Source: Bacteroidota bacterium
GTDB lineage: Bacteria > Bacteroidota > JABWAT01
Direction: 5' to 3'
Length of the DNA stretch: 64,000 nucleotides
Assembly (NCBI GenBank): GCA_013360915.1
Contig: JABWAT010000016.1
Coordinates: 1 to 64,000, forward strand
Below, in pieces: positions 27,610 to 36,064 of the stretch. The translations under genes were made by a program, and so were the position numbers. A model generated the notes under the pieces. That model ran no database searches. It was not told the DNA's origin and saw nothing but the letters and a program-made list of their open reading frames with translations. How positions within the stretch are numbered: position 1 is the stretch's first letter; every line of letters begins with the position of its first letter.

Positions 27610-28464
27610 ATGACCAAGCCGGCCCTGATTATTCACGGGGGATTTTTCACCGAACATCAGACTGACCCGCTGATGAAGGCACAAAAACAGCAGGCGCTTC
27701 TGCGCATTGTACGCGAGGGTTGGGAGTATCTGCAGACACACACGGCGTTCGAAACCGTGGTGTTTTGTTCAATTCTGCTCGAGGATGATCCGCTGTTCAA
27801 TGCCGGAACCGGCAGCCAGATTCAGAGCGATGGGGTCACCCGGATGAGTGCCGCTGTCTGTGACGGAACCACCGGCCGGTTTTCGGGTGTGATCAATATA
27901 GAGAACGTGAAAAACCCCATCCTGATTGCGTCGCGTCTTCAGCAGGAAGAAGACCGGGTGCTGGGCGGGGAAGGTGCGCTGAAATACGCCCGTGAACACG
28001 GATTCGACTACTACAATCCGCAAACCGATCACCGGATCAGGGAATACGAGGAGAAACGGCGCAGTCTGATCAATACGGGAACCATTGGCTGTGTGGCGCT
28101 CGACTTCGGCGGGGCACTGGCGGCAGCCACTTCCACCGGTGGAAAGGGTTTTGAGCTGGTGGGCCGTGTCAGTGATTCGGCCACAGTAGCCGGTAACTAC
28201 GCCAATTCCTGGTGCGGTGTTTCCTGTACCGGCGTGGGAGAGGACATCATCAACGGTGCCATGGCAGCCAAAATCGTCACACGGGTGACCGATGGGATGA
28301 CCCTGGGCGAAGCACTGAGGAAAACCTTCGATGAGATTAAACCCTTTGACGGATTTGCCGGAGTCATTGCCATCGACAGTTACGGCAACATCGGGCACCA
28401 GGACTCACACCCCAGCATGGTCTATGCCTGGAAAAACCGGTTGGGAGAATCGGTTTTCGACTGA
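27610..28464 (+). CDS. Isoaspartyl peptidase/L-asparaginase family (Ntn hydrolase)
   Basis: A 284-residue type 2 asparaginase. It has the opening ALIIHGG, ILLEDDPLFNAGTGSQ, and the self-cleavage site before Thr158 (NTGTIGCVAL), which becomes the N-terminal nucleophile of the beta subunit. GVSCTGVGEDII is the second conserved segment. These enzymes split beta-aspartyl dipeptides and free asparagine. No signal peptide is present, so it acts in the cytoplasm. Beside two cyanophycinases and a carrier it should convert beta-Asp-Arg to aspartate and arginine. The stretch before Thr158 is shorter than in E. coli IaaA. Confidence 0.9.
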   Translation: MTKPALIIHGGFFTEHQTDPLMKAQKQQALLRIVREGWEYLQTHTAFETVVFCSILLEDDPLFNAGTGSQIQSDGVTRMSAAVCDGTTGRFSGVINIENVKNPILIASRLQQEEDRVLGGEGALKYAREHGFDYYNPQTDHRIREYEEKRRSLINTGTIGCVALDFGGALAAATSTGGKGFELVGRVSDSATVAGNYANSWCGVSCTGVGEDIINGAMAAKIVTRVTDGMTLGEALRKTFDEIKPFDGFAGVIAIDSYGNIGHQDSHPSMVYAWKNRLGESVFD

Positions 28465-28473
28465 CAAAGGCGG

Positions 28474-28986
28474 TCAGTCAGTGGTTTTAACCGGTGCCCT
28501 GAGTGCCTTGGCAAGAGTGGGTATCAGGTTCAGTCCGCGCAGATCGGTGTGATACGCCGCCACGGTTCCATCCGGAGCAATCAGAACCGGCCGTGGAATC
28601 GTGGAAATGTCCAAATCATAGACCAGTTGTGAATCGGATCCCAGAAACAGATGATTCCAGTTCATCGGGTGGATCCGTTTCCTGAAAGCCTCCACATCAC
28701 CGGGGCTGTCATCCAGAGAGACACTGATCACCACCAGCGAATCCCCGAACTGTTCAATGGCCCGGCCGATGAGTGGCAGTTCCTCCACACAGGGCCCGCA
28801 CCAGGTCGCCCAGAAATCGAGAAGAATCCAGCGTCCTTTGAAGGAGTCATACGCCACGGTATCGCCGGTTGCAGTCACCACAGCAGGAAAGCTGACCGAT
28901 GGGAAGGCCTTCCCTGTCTGAATGGGTTGGGAAAAGGCGGTACAGGCCCACAGCGGCCACACCATCAGAATCAGAAACTGTCTCAC
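28474..28986 (-). CDS. TlpA-type exported thioredoxin
   Basis: A thiol-disulfide oxidoreductase of about 170 residues. A GTG start at 28986 is preferred because GGGAG lies eight bases upstream and it gives a clean signal peptide (RQFLILMVWPLWACTAFSQ). A TTG at 29001 is the alternative. The thioredoxin fold has the active site WATWCGPC and the cis-Pro region ISTIPRPVLIAPDG. It would act in the periplasm reducing disulfides, for example in cytochrome c maturation or protein repair. It is convergent with the isoaspartyl peptidase gene (9 bp apart). Confidence 0.9.
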   Translation of the reverse strand: MRQFLILMVWPLWACTAFSQPIQTGKAFPSVSFPAVVTATGDTVAYDSFKGRWILLDFWATWCGPCVEELPLIGRAIEQFGDSLVVISVSLDDSPGDVEAFRKRIHPMNWNHLFLGSDSQLVYDLDISTIPRPVLIAPDGTVAAYHTDLRGLNLIPTLAKALRAPVKTTD

Positions 28987-29099
28987 CAGTTGTACTCCCA
29001 ATTTTTAAATACAGCGTGCATCACGTAAAAAAATTATTACTAACCAAATCAAAACATCGGGCAATCCCACCCGGTTCCGGTATGTTAAACCGAGCCTTC

Positions 29100-30017
29100 T
29101 TAAGTTACCCGCTCCGGCAGGGATTTCCATTTCCCGTTGCGGATGGCACGAACCAGCACCCACACACCGGAACCCGTGGCAAGCACAATGGCCACCACAC
29201 TGGCTTCAAAGCCAAAGACCCCGCCTGTCATCCATTGGCTTCCCTGCATGGTGACATCGAGTAAGCCGGTTTGTGTATCGCTTGATCCGCTGATGACCGA
29301 TCCGTAGACAGGTCCCTGAAAGAAATTCCATGACCAATGGATTCCGATCACCATCCAGAGGCGGCGGGTGAGCATGTAAACAGCTCCCAGCAGAATGCCC
29401 GCTTCCAGAATAATGGCCACCGCCCCGATGACTGTTGCCTGTTCATTTCCCAGATGAACCAGACCAAAGAGGATGGCCGACACCACCAGGGCGGCTGCCG
29501 AGCCCCACCATTGCTCGATGATATCAAACATGCCTGCCCGGAACAGCGATTCTTCCACCACCGATACCCCCAGAAAAAACACCAGGTTGGTCAGCAGGAA
29601 GGCGGCCACCGTGGTAGTTCCCAGATCCGTCAGACCGCTGATGGTATAATGCCCGGTCAGCCAGAGTACCAGCGCCACGGCCGATAAAAGAAGCATGCCG
29701 GCGGCAAACCCGATGGCGGTATCCTGCGCCCAGCGGGTGAATCCGAACGGTGTGTCCTTCCAGGGACGGCGGCCAATCAGACCCGACAGCACCCAGACCG
29801 CCACCACCGCATCCACCACCGATGGCAGGAAGGTCATCAGGTGATACAACGCGCCTTCCGACCAGGTTGGCCATCCGGTTAAAGCCAGCAATGACGCCAG
29901 CCCGGTCTGCAGAGCCACAAAGATGGCGAGGAACAAAACCAGCAATCCGATCGGGTAAAGAATGAGTTTCCAGAATGGGACCGGTCCGAAGGGACCAGAA
30001 AAGGAGGATGTCAGCAT
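29100..30017 (-). CDS. CPBP family intramembrane metalloprotease
   Basis: A 305-residue membrane protein with about eight helices and the CPBP/Abi motifs in order: EE-x3-R in VVEESLFRAGMFD, F-x3-H in LFGLVHLGNEQA, and H-x3-N in GIHWSWNF. The family includes CAAX prenyl-protease relatives and bacteriocin self-immunity proteins; most bacterial members have unknown substrates. It is divergent from the M48 protease gene, with 71 bp between. The ATG follows a plausible purine-rich site. Confidence 0.88.
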   Translation of the reverse strand: MLTSSFSGPFGPVPFWKLILYPIGLLVLFLAIFVALQTGLASLLALTGWPTWSEGALYHLMTFLPSVVDAVVAVWVLSGLIGRRPWKDTPFGFTRWAQDTAIGFAAGMLLLSAVALVLWLTGHYTISGLTDLGTTTVAAFLLTNLVFFLGVSVVEESLFRAGMFDIIEQWWGSAAALVVSAILFGLVHLGNEQATVIGAVAIILEAGILLGAVYMLTRRLWMVIGIHWSWNFFQGPVYGSVISGSSDTQTGLLDVTMQGSQWMTGGVFGFEASVVAIVLATGSGVWVLVRAIRNGKWKSLPERVT

Positions 30018-30088
30018 GGGTAGTCCGATGGAAGTAAAGAAAAGATTCCGTTATTTTTGGCGGTTAAAAATAAGAAGGGGTAACCGGG

Positions 30089-30883
30089 ATGAAAAAACAA
30101 CTGATCTTTCTTTCGCTGATGATTGTGACCGGTGCCGGTTGTTCATCGGTGAAAAACGCCAACATGTATTCGGTGGAAGACGATAAAAAGCTGGGACAGC
30201 GCATCGAACAGCAAATCGCCGATAAACCGGGCGAGTATCCGGTTCTGCCCGAATCTCAGTATCCGGCAGCCTATCAGCATCTGCGCCGGATCACCTCGAC
30301 CATTCTGAATGGGGGCGCGGTGAAGCATAAAAACGATTTTGAATGGAAGGTTCAGATCATCCGCGATGACAACACCCTGAATGCCTTCTGCACGCCCGGC
30401 GGCTATATCTATGTGTACACCGGCATCATCAAATACCTGGAGAGCGAGGACCAGCTGGCCGGTGTGATGGGACATGAAATTGCCCATGCTGACAACCGGC
30501 ATTCCACCGAGCAAATGACCAAGGCTCAGGGGGCGAATATTCTGATCGTTCTCGGCTCCTGGTTAATCGGCCGCGATATTTCGGGTATCGCGAATCCGCT
30601 TGCTTCCCTGACCCTGCTTAAATATGGCCGCGATGACGAAACCGAAGCCGATGTGTTCTCGGTGAAATATCTCTACCCCACCGAGTATGATGCCCGGGGA
30701 GCCGCCCGTTTCTTTGAAAAAATGGTGAAAGCCGGCAACCGGGGAGGACCCGAGTTCCTGTCCACGCACCCCGATCCGGGTAACCGGGTGGCCAAAATCA
30801 CCGACGAATGGACGAAAATGGGTTCCAAGGCCGGCGGAACCTTTTCTGATCGGTACAACGACTTTAAACGGAGCCTTCCCTGA
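30089..30883 (+). CDS. M48 family metalloprotease, lipoprotein
   Basis: A 264-residue zinc protease. A lipoprotein signal ends at Cys18 (TGAGCSS). The catalytic HEIAH is at 129-133 with the third ligand Glu in DETEADVFSVKYL. The C-terminal STHPDPGNRVAKI is typical of the Loi/BepA-like M48 family, which degrades or helps to assemble outer-membrane proteins. It probably sits in the periplasm anchored to a membrane. Its stop codon overlaps the presumed CTG start of the Tag gene (CTGA). Confidence 0.92.
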   Translation: MKKQLIFLSLMIVTGAGCSSVKNANMYSVEDDKKLGQRIEQQIADKPGEYPVLPESQYPAAYQHLRRITSTILNGGAVKHKNDFEWKVQIIRDDNTLNAFCTPGGYIYVYTGIIKYLESEDQLAGVMGHEIAHADNRHSTEQMTKAQGANILIVLGSWLIGRDISGIANPLASLTLLKYGRDDETEADVFSVKYLYPTEYDARGAARFFEKMVKAGNRGGPEFLSTHPDPGNRVAKITDEWTKMGSKAGGTFSDRYNDFKRSLP

Positions 30884-31458
30884 CCGCCCGCTGCCCCTGG
30901 CCCGGCCAGGATGACCGGATGCTGGCGTACCATGATCAGGAATGGGGTGTTCCCATTCATGACGACCGGCAATGGTTCGAAAAACTGGTGCTTGATACCG
31001 CCCAGGCTGGTCTGAGCTGGAAAACAATTCTTCATAAGCGGGAAGGCTACCGGGAGGCCTTCCACCTGTTCGATGTGGAACGGGTGGCCGCCATGACCGA
31101 TGACGATGTGGAAGACCTGATGCAAAACCCAGGAATCGTGCGCAACCGCATGAAGATCCGGTCCACCATCAGCAATGCGAAGGCATTTATGGCAGTACAG
31201 AAGGAGTTTGGTAGTTTTGACCAGTACATCTGGTCTTTCACCGGCGGAAAGCGGGTGGTGAATCAGTTCAGAGAGCTGAAGGACTTCCCTGCCCGGACCG
31301 ATCTGTCTGACCGTATCAGCAAGGATTTAAAAAAGCGGGGATTTTCATTTGTGGGATCCACCGTGGTGTACGCCTTTATTCAGGCAGGTGGCATTGTGGA
31401 TGACCACACGGTCACCTGTTTCAGAAAAGCCGATCTGGCGAGCGGGTTTCCTGTATAA
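30880..31458 (+). CDS. tag: DNA-3-methyladenine glycosylase I, apparent CTG start
   Basis: A base-excision repair enzyme that removes 3-methyladenine. The homology runs upstream of the first ATG (30919): RCPWPGQDDRMLAYHDQEWGVP includes the first zinc ligand (Cys of RCPW), as in E. coli Tag Cys4. Between the in-frame stop at 30865 and that Cys there is no ATG, GTG or TTG; the only good candidate is CTG at 30880, with ACGGAG 6-7 bases upstream and overlapping the M48 stop as CTGA. The later GGIVDDHTVTCF supplies the other His/Cys ligands. The total would be 192 residues, near the family norm of 185-190. Confidence 0.88.
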   Translation: MTARCPWPGQDDRMLAYHDQEWGVPIHDDRQWFEKLVLDTAQAGLSWKTILHKREGYREAFHLFDVERVAAMTDDDVEDLMQNPGIVRNRMKIRSTISNAKAFMAVQKEFGSFDQYIWSFTGGKRVVNQFRELKDFPARTDLSDRISKDLKKRGFSFVGSTVVYAFIQAGGIVDDHTVTCFRKADLASGFPV

Positions 31459-31463
31459 AAAAA

Positions 31464-31489
31464 GACAGGCAGGGTTGCCCCTGCCTGTC
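31464..31489 (-). terminator. Rho-independent terminator, mainly for the minus-strand porin gene
   Basis: An 11-bp perfect stem (GACAGGCAGGG / CCCTGCCTGTC) with a four-base loop. Reading on the minus strand it is followed by a seven-T run (the A-run at 31457-31463). On the plus strand, after tag, no T-run follows, so it may still block read-through only weakly. Confidence 0.85.
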
Positions 31490-31521
31490 GACCCAAAAAC
31501 CCTAACAATCGGCGGAGCCGA

Positions 31522-32286
31522 TTAGAAGGATTTGTAAATTCCAATTCCTGCAACAAAGAATGACTCGTCAGCGCCAGCAAAAGCGGAAGGATTGTAGATA
31601 AAACCGACTGAAGGAGTAATTGATACCTCCATGAAGCTCAAAGGCAGAGCAACTTTCGGAAAAATGTTACAAACCCCGAGGTCTCCGTCTTTGGTATAAG
31701 ACTCATTTCCAAGACCAAAAACCAGACTAGTTGAAAGTGTATAGTCGTCGGTGAGCTTTATATCATAACCACCAGCTGCTTCAATATACATAGCATCTTC
31801 ATAAGCGACATTGGCATCGCTTGCTGCCACGTTTTTAAAGAACTTCAAAGAAGGGGAAAAAAGAACTGTTGGAAACTTTACCCCAAGATTCACTTCTGAG
31901 ACATTTCCAACAAATTCTTCTGGTTTTGATGTAACGTCATCACCAAAGGGTGCTCCGACATTAGACACATAGTTTATAAACCCTGCAGAAAGCGTAATAT
32001 CTTCAGTTACTGCAAGGGTATAATACAATGTGTAGTCTATTTCAGTTGTCAGGCCGGATCCATCGACGGCTTCGCCATGACCAGAGAACCAAATATTCGC
32101 ACCCAATCCAATGGGTGACAGATAATCAACGGATGGTTGAACAGCAACCGCACCTAACTTTCCACCACGCCATACATACATATTGGCAGCATCAACACCG
32201 ACAGTTACTCCAAGCTGAGCATGAGCAACGGGTGCGGCAATCAGAAATAAAAAGGCTGCTAAAAGCAGAGATTTAACAGATTTCAT
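31522..32286 (-). CDS. TorF-like putative outer-membrane porin
   Basis: A 254-residue beta-barrel protein. A signal peptide (1-23, ending AHAQ) precedes repeated amphipathic strands, for example ANMYVWRGG, EIDYTLYYTLAV, ITLSAGFINY and TLSTSLVFGLG, with a terminal Phe (IGIYKSF). It resembles the TorF/Gcw_chp putative porins, which are often found next to ammonium transporter genes. Its A/T content and codon choice differ from the flanking G/C-richer genes. Position behind glnK-amt suggests expression under nitrogen limitation and a role in letting small nitrogen compounds through the outer membrane; this is inferred. Confidence 0.72.
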   Translation of the reverse strand: MKSVKSLLLAAFLFLIAAPVAHAQLGVTVGVDAANMYVWRGGKLGAVAVQPSVDYLSPIGLGANIWFSGHGEAVDGSGLTTEIDYTLYYTLAVTEDITLSAGFINYVSNVGAPFGDDVTSKPEEFVGNVSEVNLGVKFPTVLFSPSLKFFKNVAASDANVAYEDAMYIEAAGGYDIKLTDDYTLSTSLVFGLGNESYTKDGDLGVCNIFPKVALPLSFMEVSITPSVGFIYNPSAFAGADESFFVAGIGIYKSF

Positions 32287-32310
32287 TGGTTTGATCTTCC
32301 TTTTAAAGGT

Positions 32311-32333
32311 GGCCCCGGCTCATCGCCGGGACC
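32311..32333 (-). terminator. Hairpin between amt and the porin gene, possible attenuator
   Basis: On the minus strand GGTCCCGGC-GATGA-GCCGGGGCC can form a nine-pair stem with one G-U pair. No long T-run follows (ACCTTTAAAAGG), so termination would be weak or it may act as an mRNA-stability element. It lies in the 63-bp gap of the predicted glnK-amt-porin operon. Confidence 0.5.
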
Positions 32334-32349
32334 GGGTTTTGGTTTTGGG

Positions 32350-33678
32350 TTATTTGTTTTCGTTTGCAAAGTCAGGGTACGCTTCCATGCCGTGCTCACC
32401 GATATCGAGACCTTCGAATTCTTCGTCAGCCGATACCCGCAGACCCATGGTCACTTTAATCAGGTAGAAGGCAATCAGACTCAAAGTGAACGTAAAGGCT
32501 CCAACCGCTGCAATACCAATCAGCTGGCTGACCACCTGACCCGTTCCGGCCAGATCACCGAACAGACCAACGGCAAGCGTTCCCCATACACCATTAACCA
32601 GGTGAACGGAAAGGGCTCCAACCGGATCATCGAGTTTCAGTTTGTCGAATATGATGACAGCATACACTGCCAGAACCCCGCCAATGGCCCCGATCAGAAT
32701 GGAGGACATGGGCAACATTTTATCAGCACCGGCGGTAATGGCAACCAGACCAGCAAGAATACCGTTCAGGGTCATGGAAAGATCCGGCTTTTTAAACATG
32801 AACCATGAAACAATCATGGCCGCAAATCCGCCAGCTGCAGCAGCAATGGTGGTGGTCATCAGCGTGCGAGATACGGCACCCGGATCGGCCGAAAGAACCG
32901 AACCGCCATTGAATCCGAACCAGCCCAGCCAAAGAACAAACACGCCAATGGTGGCCAAAGGCATGGAGTGACCAGGAATCGGAATGGTTTTGCCGCCGAC
33001 ATATTTCCCGATCCGCGGACCAAGCACAATCACACCGGCCAGCGCAGCCCATCCCCCGATGGAGTGAACGATGGTGGATCCGGCAAAATCATAGAACGGA
33101 ATTTCCATGGTGTTCAGCCAGCCATTGCCCCATTTCCAGAAACCGGCGATCGGATAGATCACACCCAGAATGAAAAAGGTGAAAACGATATAAGAGGAGA
33201 GTTTAATCCGCTCGGCTACTGCACCCGACACGATGGTAGCTGCAGTGGCAGCAAACATTACCTGGAACAGAAAGTCAGTCCAGTAGGTATATCCCGGGTT
33301 GTAGGCAGAAGTCAGACCTTCGGGTCCGGTTGAAAGTCCGAATCCGGCAAAGCCAAAAAATCCGCCTGCATAATCCGCTCCGGGGTACATGACATTGAAT
33401 CCCCATGCAGCATACAGAATAATTCCGATCACAGGGGTGATGGTGTTTTTAAACATGATATTGGTGGTATTCTTTGCGCGGGTTAAGCCCGATTCAACGC
33501 AACCGAAACCGAGATTCATCCAGAATACCAATGCAGTTGATACCATCATCCAGAGGTTGTTTGTGGTAAACAAGACATCTGAGATAGTCGGTCCCGCTTC
33601 AACCGGCGCTGCAGCCACAGCCGCCAGTGTATCAGCAACAGCCTGAGTAACCATTGTTGAGTCCATAGAGATAATCAT
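32350..33678 (-). CDS. amt: Ammonium transporter (Amt)
   Basis: A trimeric channel protein for ammonium uptake, 442 residues with 11 predicted helices. It has the Amt signatures: FGCVESGLTRAKNTTNIMFKN near the N-terminus, twin-His residues in IVHSIGGWAAL and SVHLVNGVWGTLAV, and a cytoplasmic tail ending DIGEHGMEAYPDF. An ATG at 33666, 12 bases inside, has better spacing from AGAAGG and may be the real start. It sits 22 bp after the P-II gene, the usual partner that blocks the channel when nitrogen is plentiful. Confidence 0.95.
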   Translation of the reverse strand: MIISMDSTMVTQAVADTLAAVAAAPVEAGPTISDVLFTTNNLWMMVSTALVFWMNLGFGCVESGLTRAKNTTNIMFKNTITPVIGIILYAAWGFNVMYPGADYAGGFFGFAGFGLSTGPEGLTSAYNPGYTYWTDFLFQVMFAATAATIVSGAVAERIKLSSYIVFTFFILGVIYPIAGFWKWGNGWLNTMEIPFYDFAGSTIVHSIGGWAALAGVIVLGPRIGKYVGGKTIPIPGHSMPLATIGVFVLWLGWFGFNGGSVLSADPGAVSRTLMTTTIAAAAGGFAAMIVSWFMFKKPDLSMTLNGILAGLVAITAGADKMLPMSSILIGAIGGVLAVYAVIIFDKLKLDDPVGALSVHLVNGVWGTLAVGLFGDLAGTGQVVSQLIGIAAVGAFTFTLSLIAFYLIKVTMGLRVSADEEFEGLDIGEHGMEAYPDFANENK

Positions 33679-33700
33679 CCTTCTGTTTTAATATGTGTGA

Positions 33701-34101
<401 letters not shown>

Positions 34102-34277
34102 GCGTTTTGCTTTACTTATTACTGTTTTCGGTTGTTTTTCGATGCTATTTAAAGAAAGGAACCGCTTCTCTCTTTTAAAATCACTGTTTTTATCAAATCC
34201 AATCGGGAATCTGCCCAACTGAATTGGGGTTTCAGATCGTGTATATTTTAATTCATTCACCTGATAACGAGGAGTGT

Positions 34278-35285
34278 ATGTCCGTTCCGTCTCTCGCCGC
34301 CTTGTCTGCAAAATCCATCCTGACCCCCCACGCTACCGAGCTTCCCGATCCGGGCCCGACCCAGGTCAAAATCCGGATCCATCACTGTGGCATCTGCCAC
34401 TCCGATATCCATCTGATTGATAATGACTGGGGCATGAGCCGATACCCGCTGGTTCCCGGGCATGAGATTATCGGCACCGTGATTGAAACAGGCAGCCAGG
34501 TTACCCGGCTGAAAAAGGGCATGGTGGTGGGAGTGGGCTGGCAGGCCGGAAGCTGCGGAACCTGTGAATGGTGTCAGTCGGGACAGGAGCAACTCTGCCA
34601 GCGGTCTCAGCCGACCTGCGTGGGCCGGCCGGGCGGATTTGCACACGAAACCCTCGCGGATGAACGGTTTGCCATTCCAATCCCCGATGGTCTGCCTCAG
34701 GCTGAAGCGGCTCCCCTCCTCTGCGCCGGCATCACTGTCTATTCACCTCTCAGCCGTCATGTTCCCAAACCCGCCTCGGTCGGCGTGGTGGGAATCGGGG
34801 GATTGGGTCATCTGGCGGTTCAGTTTGCCTCGGTGATGGGACACAAAGTGACCGCTCTGTCTTCCAGCGCCGATAAGGAACCACAGGCCCGCCAGCTGGG
34901 AGCCACAGCATTTATCGACACGTCGGCCTCATCGGCCATGAAGTCGGCTTACAACTCGCTCGATTACGTGCTGGTTACGGTTTCTGCACCGCTCGACTGG
35001 ACCCCATACGTGAATCTGTTGCGTCCCAACGGAACGCTGTGCTTTGTGGGAGCCACCGGGGGCCCGATTTCCATCCCGACGGGCCTGTTGCTGGGCCGTC
35101 AGCGGTCGGTGACCGGAAGCAACCTGGGAAGTCCCGGGCAGATTGCCGGGATGCTCGCGCTGTCTGCACGGCATTCCATCACGGCCGTGAGCGAACGGAT
35201 GCCTTTGGATCGGGTGAATGAGGCGCTGGATCGGGTACGGACGAATCAGGCCCGGTTCCGGATGGTGCTGGATATGCCGGCCTGA
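34278..35285 (+). CDS. Zinc-dependent alcohol dehydrogenase (cinnamyl/YahK type)
   Basis: A medium-chain dehydrogenase of 335 residues from the ATG at 34278, which has GAGGAG upstream; an earlier ATG at 34224 is not needed. The catalytic zinc site shows CGICHSD and PGHEIIG; the structural zinc site has four Cys in GSCGTCEWCQSGQEQLC. The Rossmann motif is VGIGGLGHLAVQFA. Sequence spelling is nearest the cinnamyl alcohol/broad aldehyde reductases that use NADPH. The physiological substrate is not shown by the context. Confidence 0.92.
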   Translation: MSVPSLAALSAKSILTPHATELPDPGPTQVKIRIHHCGICHSDIHLIDNDWGMSRYPLVPGHEIIGTVIETGSQVTRLKKGMVVGVGWQAGSCGTCEWCQSGQEQLCQRSQPTCVGRPGGFAHETLADERFAIPIPDGLPQAEAAPLLCAGITVYSPLSRHVPKPASVGVVGIGGLGHLAVQFASVMGHKVTALSSSADKEPQARQLGATAFIDTSASSAMKSAYNSLDYVLVTVSAPLDWTPYVNLLRPNGTLCFVGATGGPISIPTGLLLGRQRSVTGSNLGSPGQIAGMLALSARHSITAVSERMPLDRVNEALDRVRTNQARFRMVLDMPA

Positions 35286-35287
35286 TA

Positions 35288-36064
35288 TCAGGCCGTCTGG
35301 CGGGTCCGGATGCCGGCATCCACCCAGTAACGGATGTCGCTTTCCAGTGCAGCGGTGTCGGCAGCCGACACACAATGCGCCTCGATGCGGAACAGGCGGA
35401 ATCCTTCAGGTGAATCGGCCAGCCGGGTGATCACCGGCCGGTGACTGAGACTGCACCACGGAGAGGACAGCACACATTCGAGCAGAAACGTCTCGGGCTG
35501 ATCGGGCTCTCCCGCCGGCAGCCGGACCGTCATAAGGACCCGGTTACTCATCCAGGAAGGTTCCTGCACCACCGGCTGTGCAAAACACTCCCGGTTCGGA
35601 ATGCGAAGCAACCGCTGATGATCATCACGGAGCGTCAGAAACACCAGACCAGTCACAATCACCTCACCGGTGTGGGTTCCGATGGTGATCCGGTCGCCCC
35701 GCCGGATCATCCGGCTCACGTTGATCCAGATGCCCGCCATGATGTTTTTTAAGGAATCGGTCAGACCCACGAGCACCAGAACCAGGCCGGCCGCCAGAAT
35801 CCACCACCAGCCATCACCTGATACGGTAAGCACCTGGGTAACCGACAGGGCCAGTGAGGCCACCCAGACCGCCGACCGGAACAGCGGCAGCCAGGTTTCA
35901 AAACCGTGCATCCGGTGTTTGCGGCCGGGCCGGATCACCAGCCAGGTAATCAGGGATGCCAGCAGATAACCGGTAAGCATCCAGCCAATCACCCAGAACC
36001 AGTCGCCCATCCGCAGACTCAGCGATAAGCCGGTGGACGGCAGGGTAATCAGATCGGTATTCAT
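35288..36064 (-). CDS. Small MscS-type mechanosensitive channel
   Basis: A 258-residue protein starting at the ATG at 36064, which overlaps the stop of the giant ATPase gene (ATGA). It has about four helices; the pore-lining and beta domain are visible as LVLVGLTDSLKNIMAGIWINVSRMIRRGDRITIGTHTGEVIVTGLVFLTLR, typical of MscS, followed by an LRIPNRE motif. The C-terminal domain is about 100 residues. MscS channels open under membrane tension to release solutes. It is the last gene of an operon with K+ uptake genes, consistent with osmotic control. Confidence 0.88.
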   Translation of the reverse strand: MNTDLITLPSTGLSLSLRMGDWFWVIGWMLTGYLLASLITWLVIRPGRKHRMHGFETWLPLFRSAVWVASLALSVTQVLTVSGDGWWWILAAGLVLVLVGLTDSLKNIMAGIWINVSRMIRRGDRITIGTHTGEVIVTGLVFLTLRDDHQRLLRIPNRECFAQPVVQEPSWMSNRVLMTVRLPAGEPDQPETFLLECVLSSPWCSLSHRPVITRLADSPEGFRLFRIEAHCVSAADTAALESDIRYWVDAGIRTRQTA

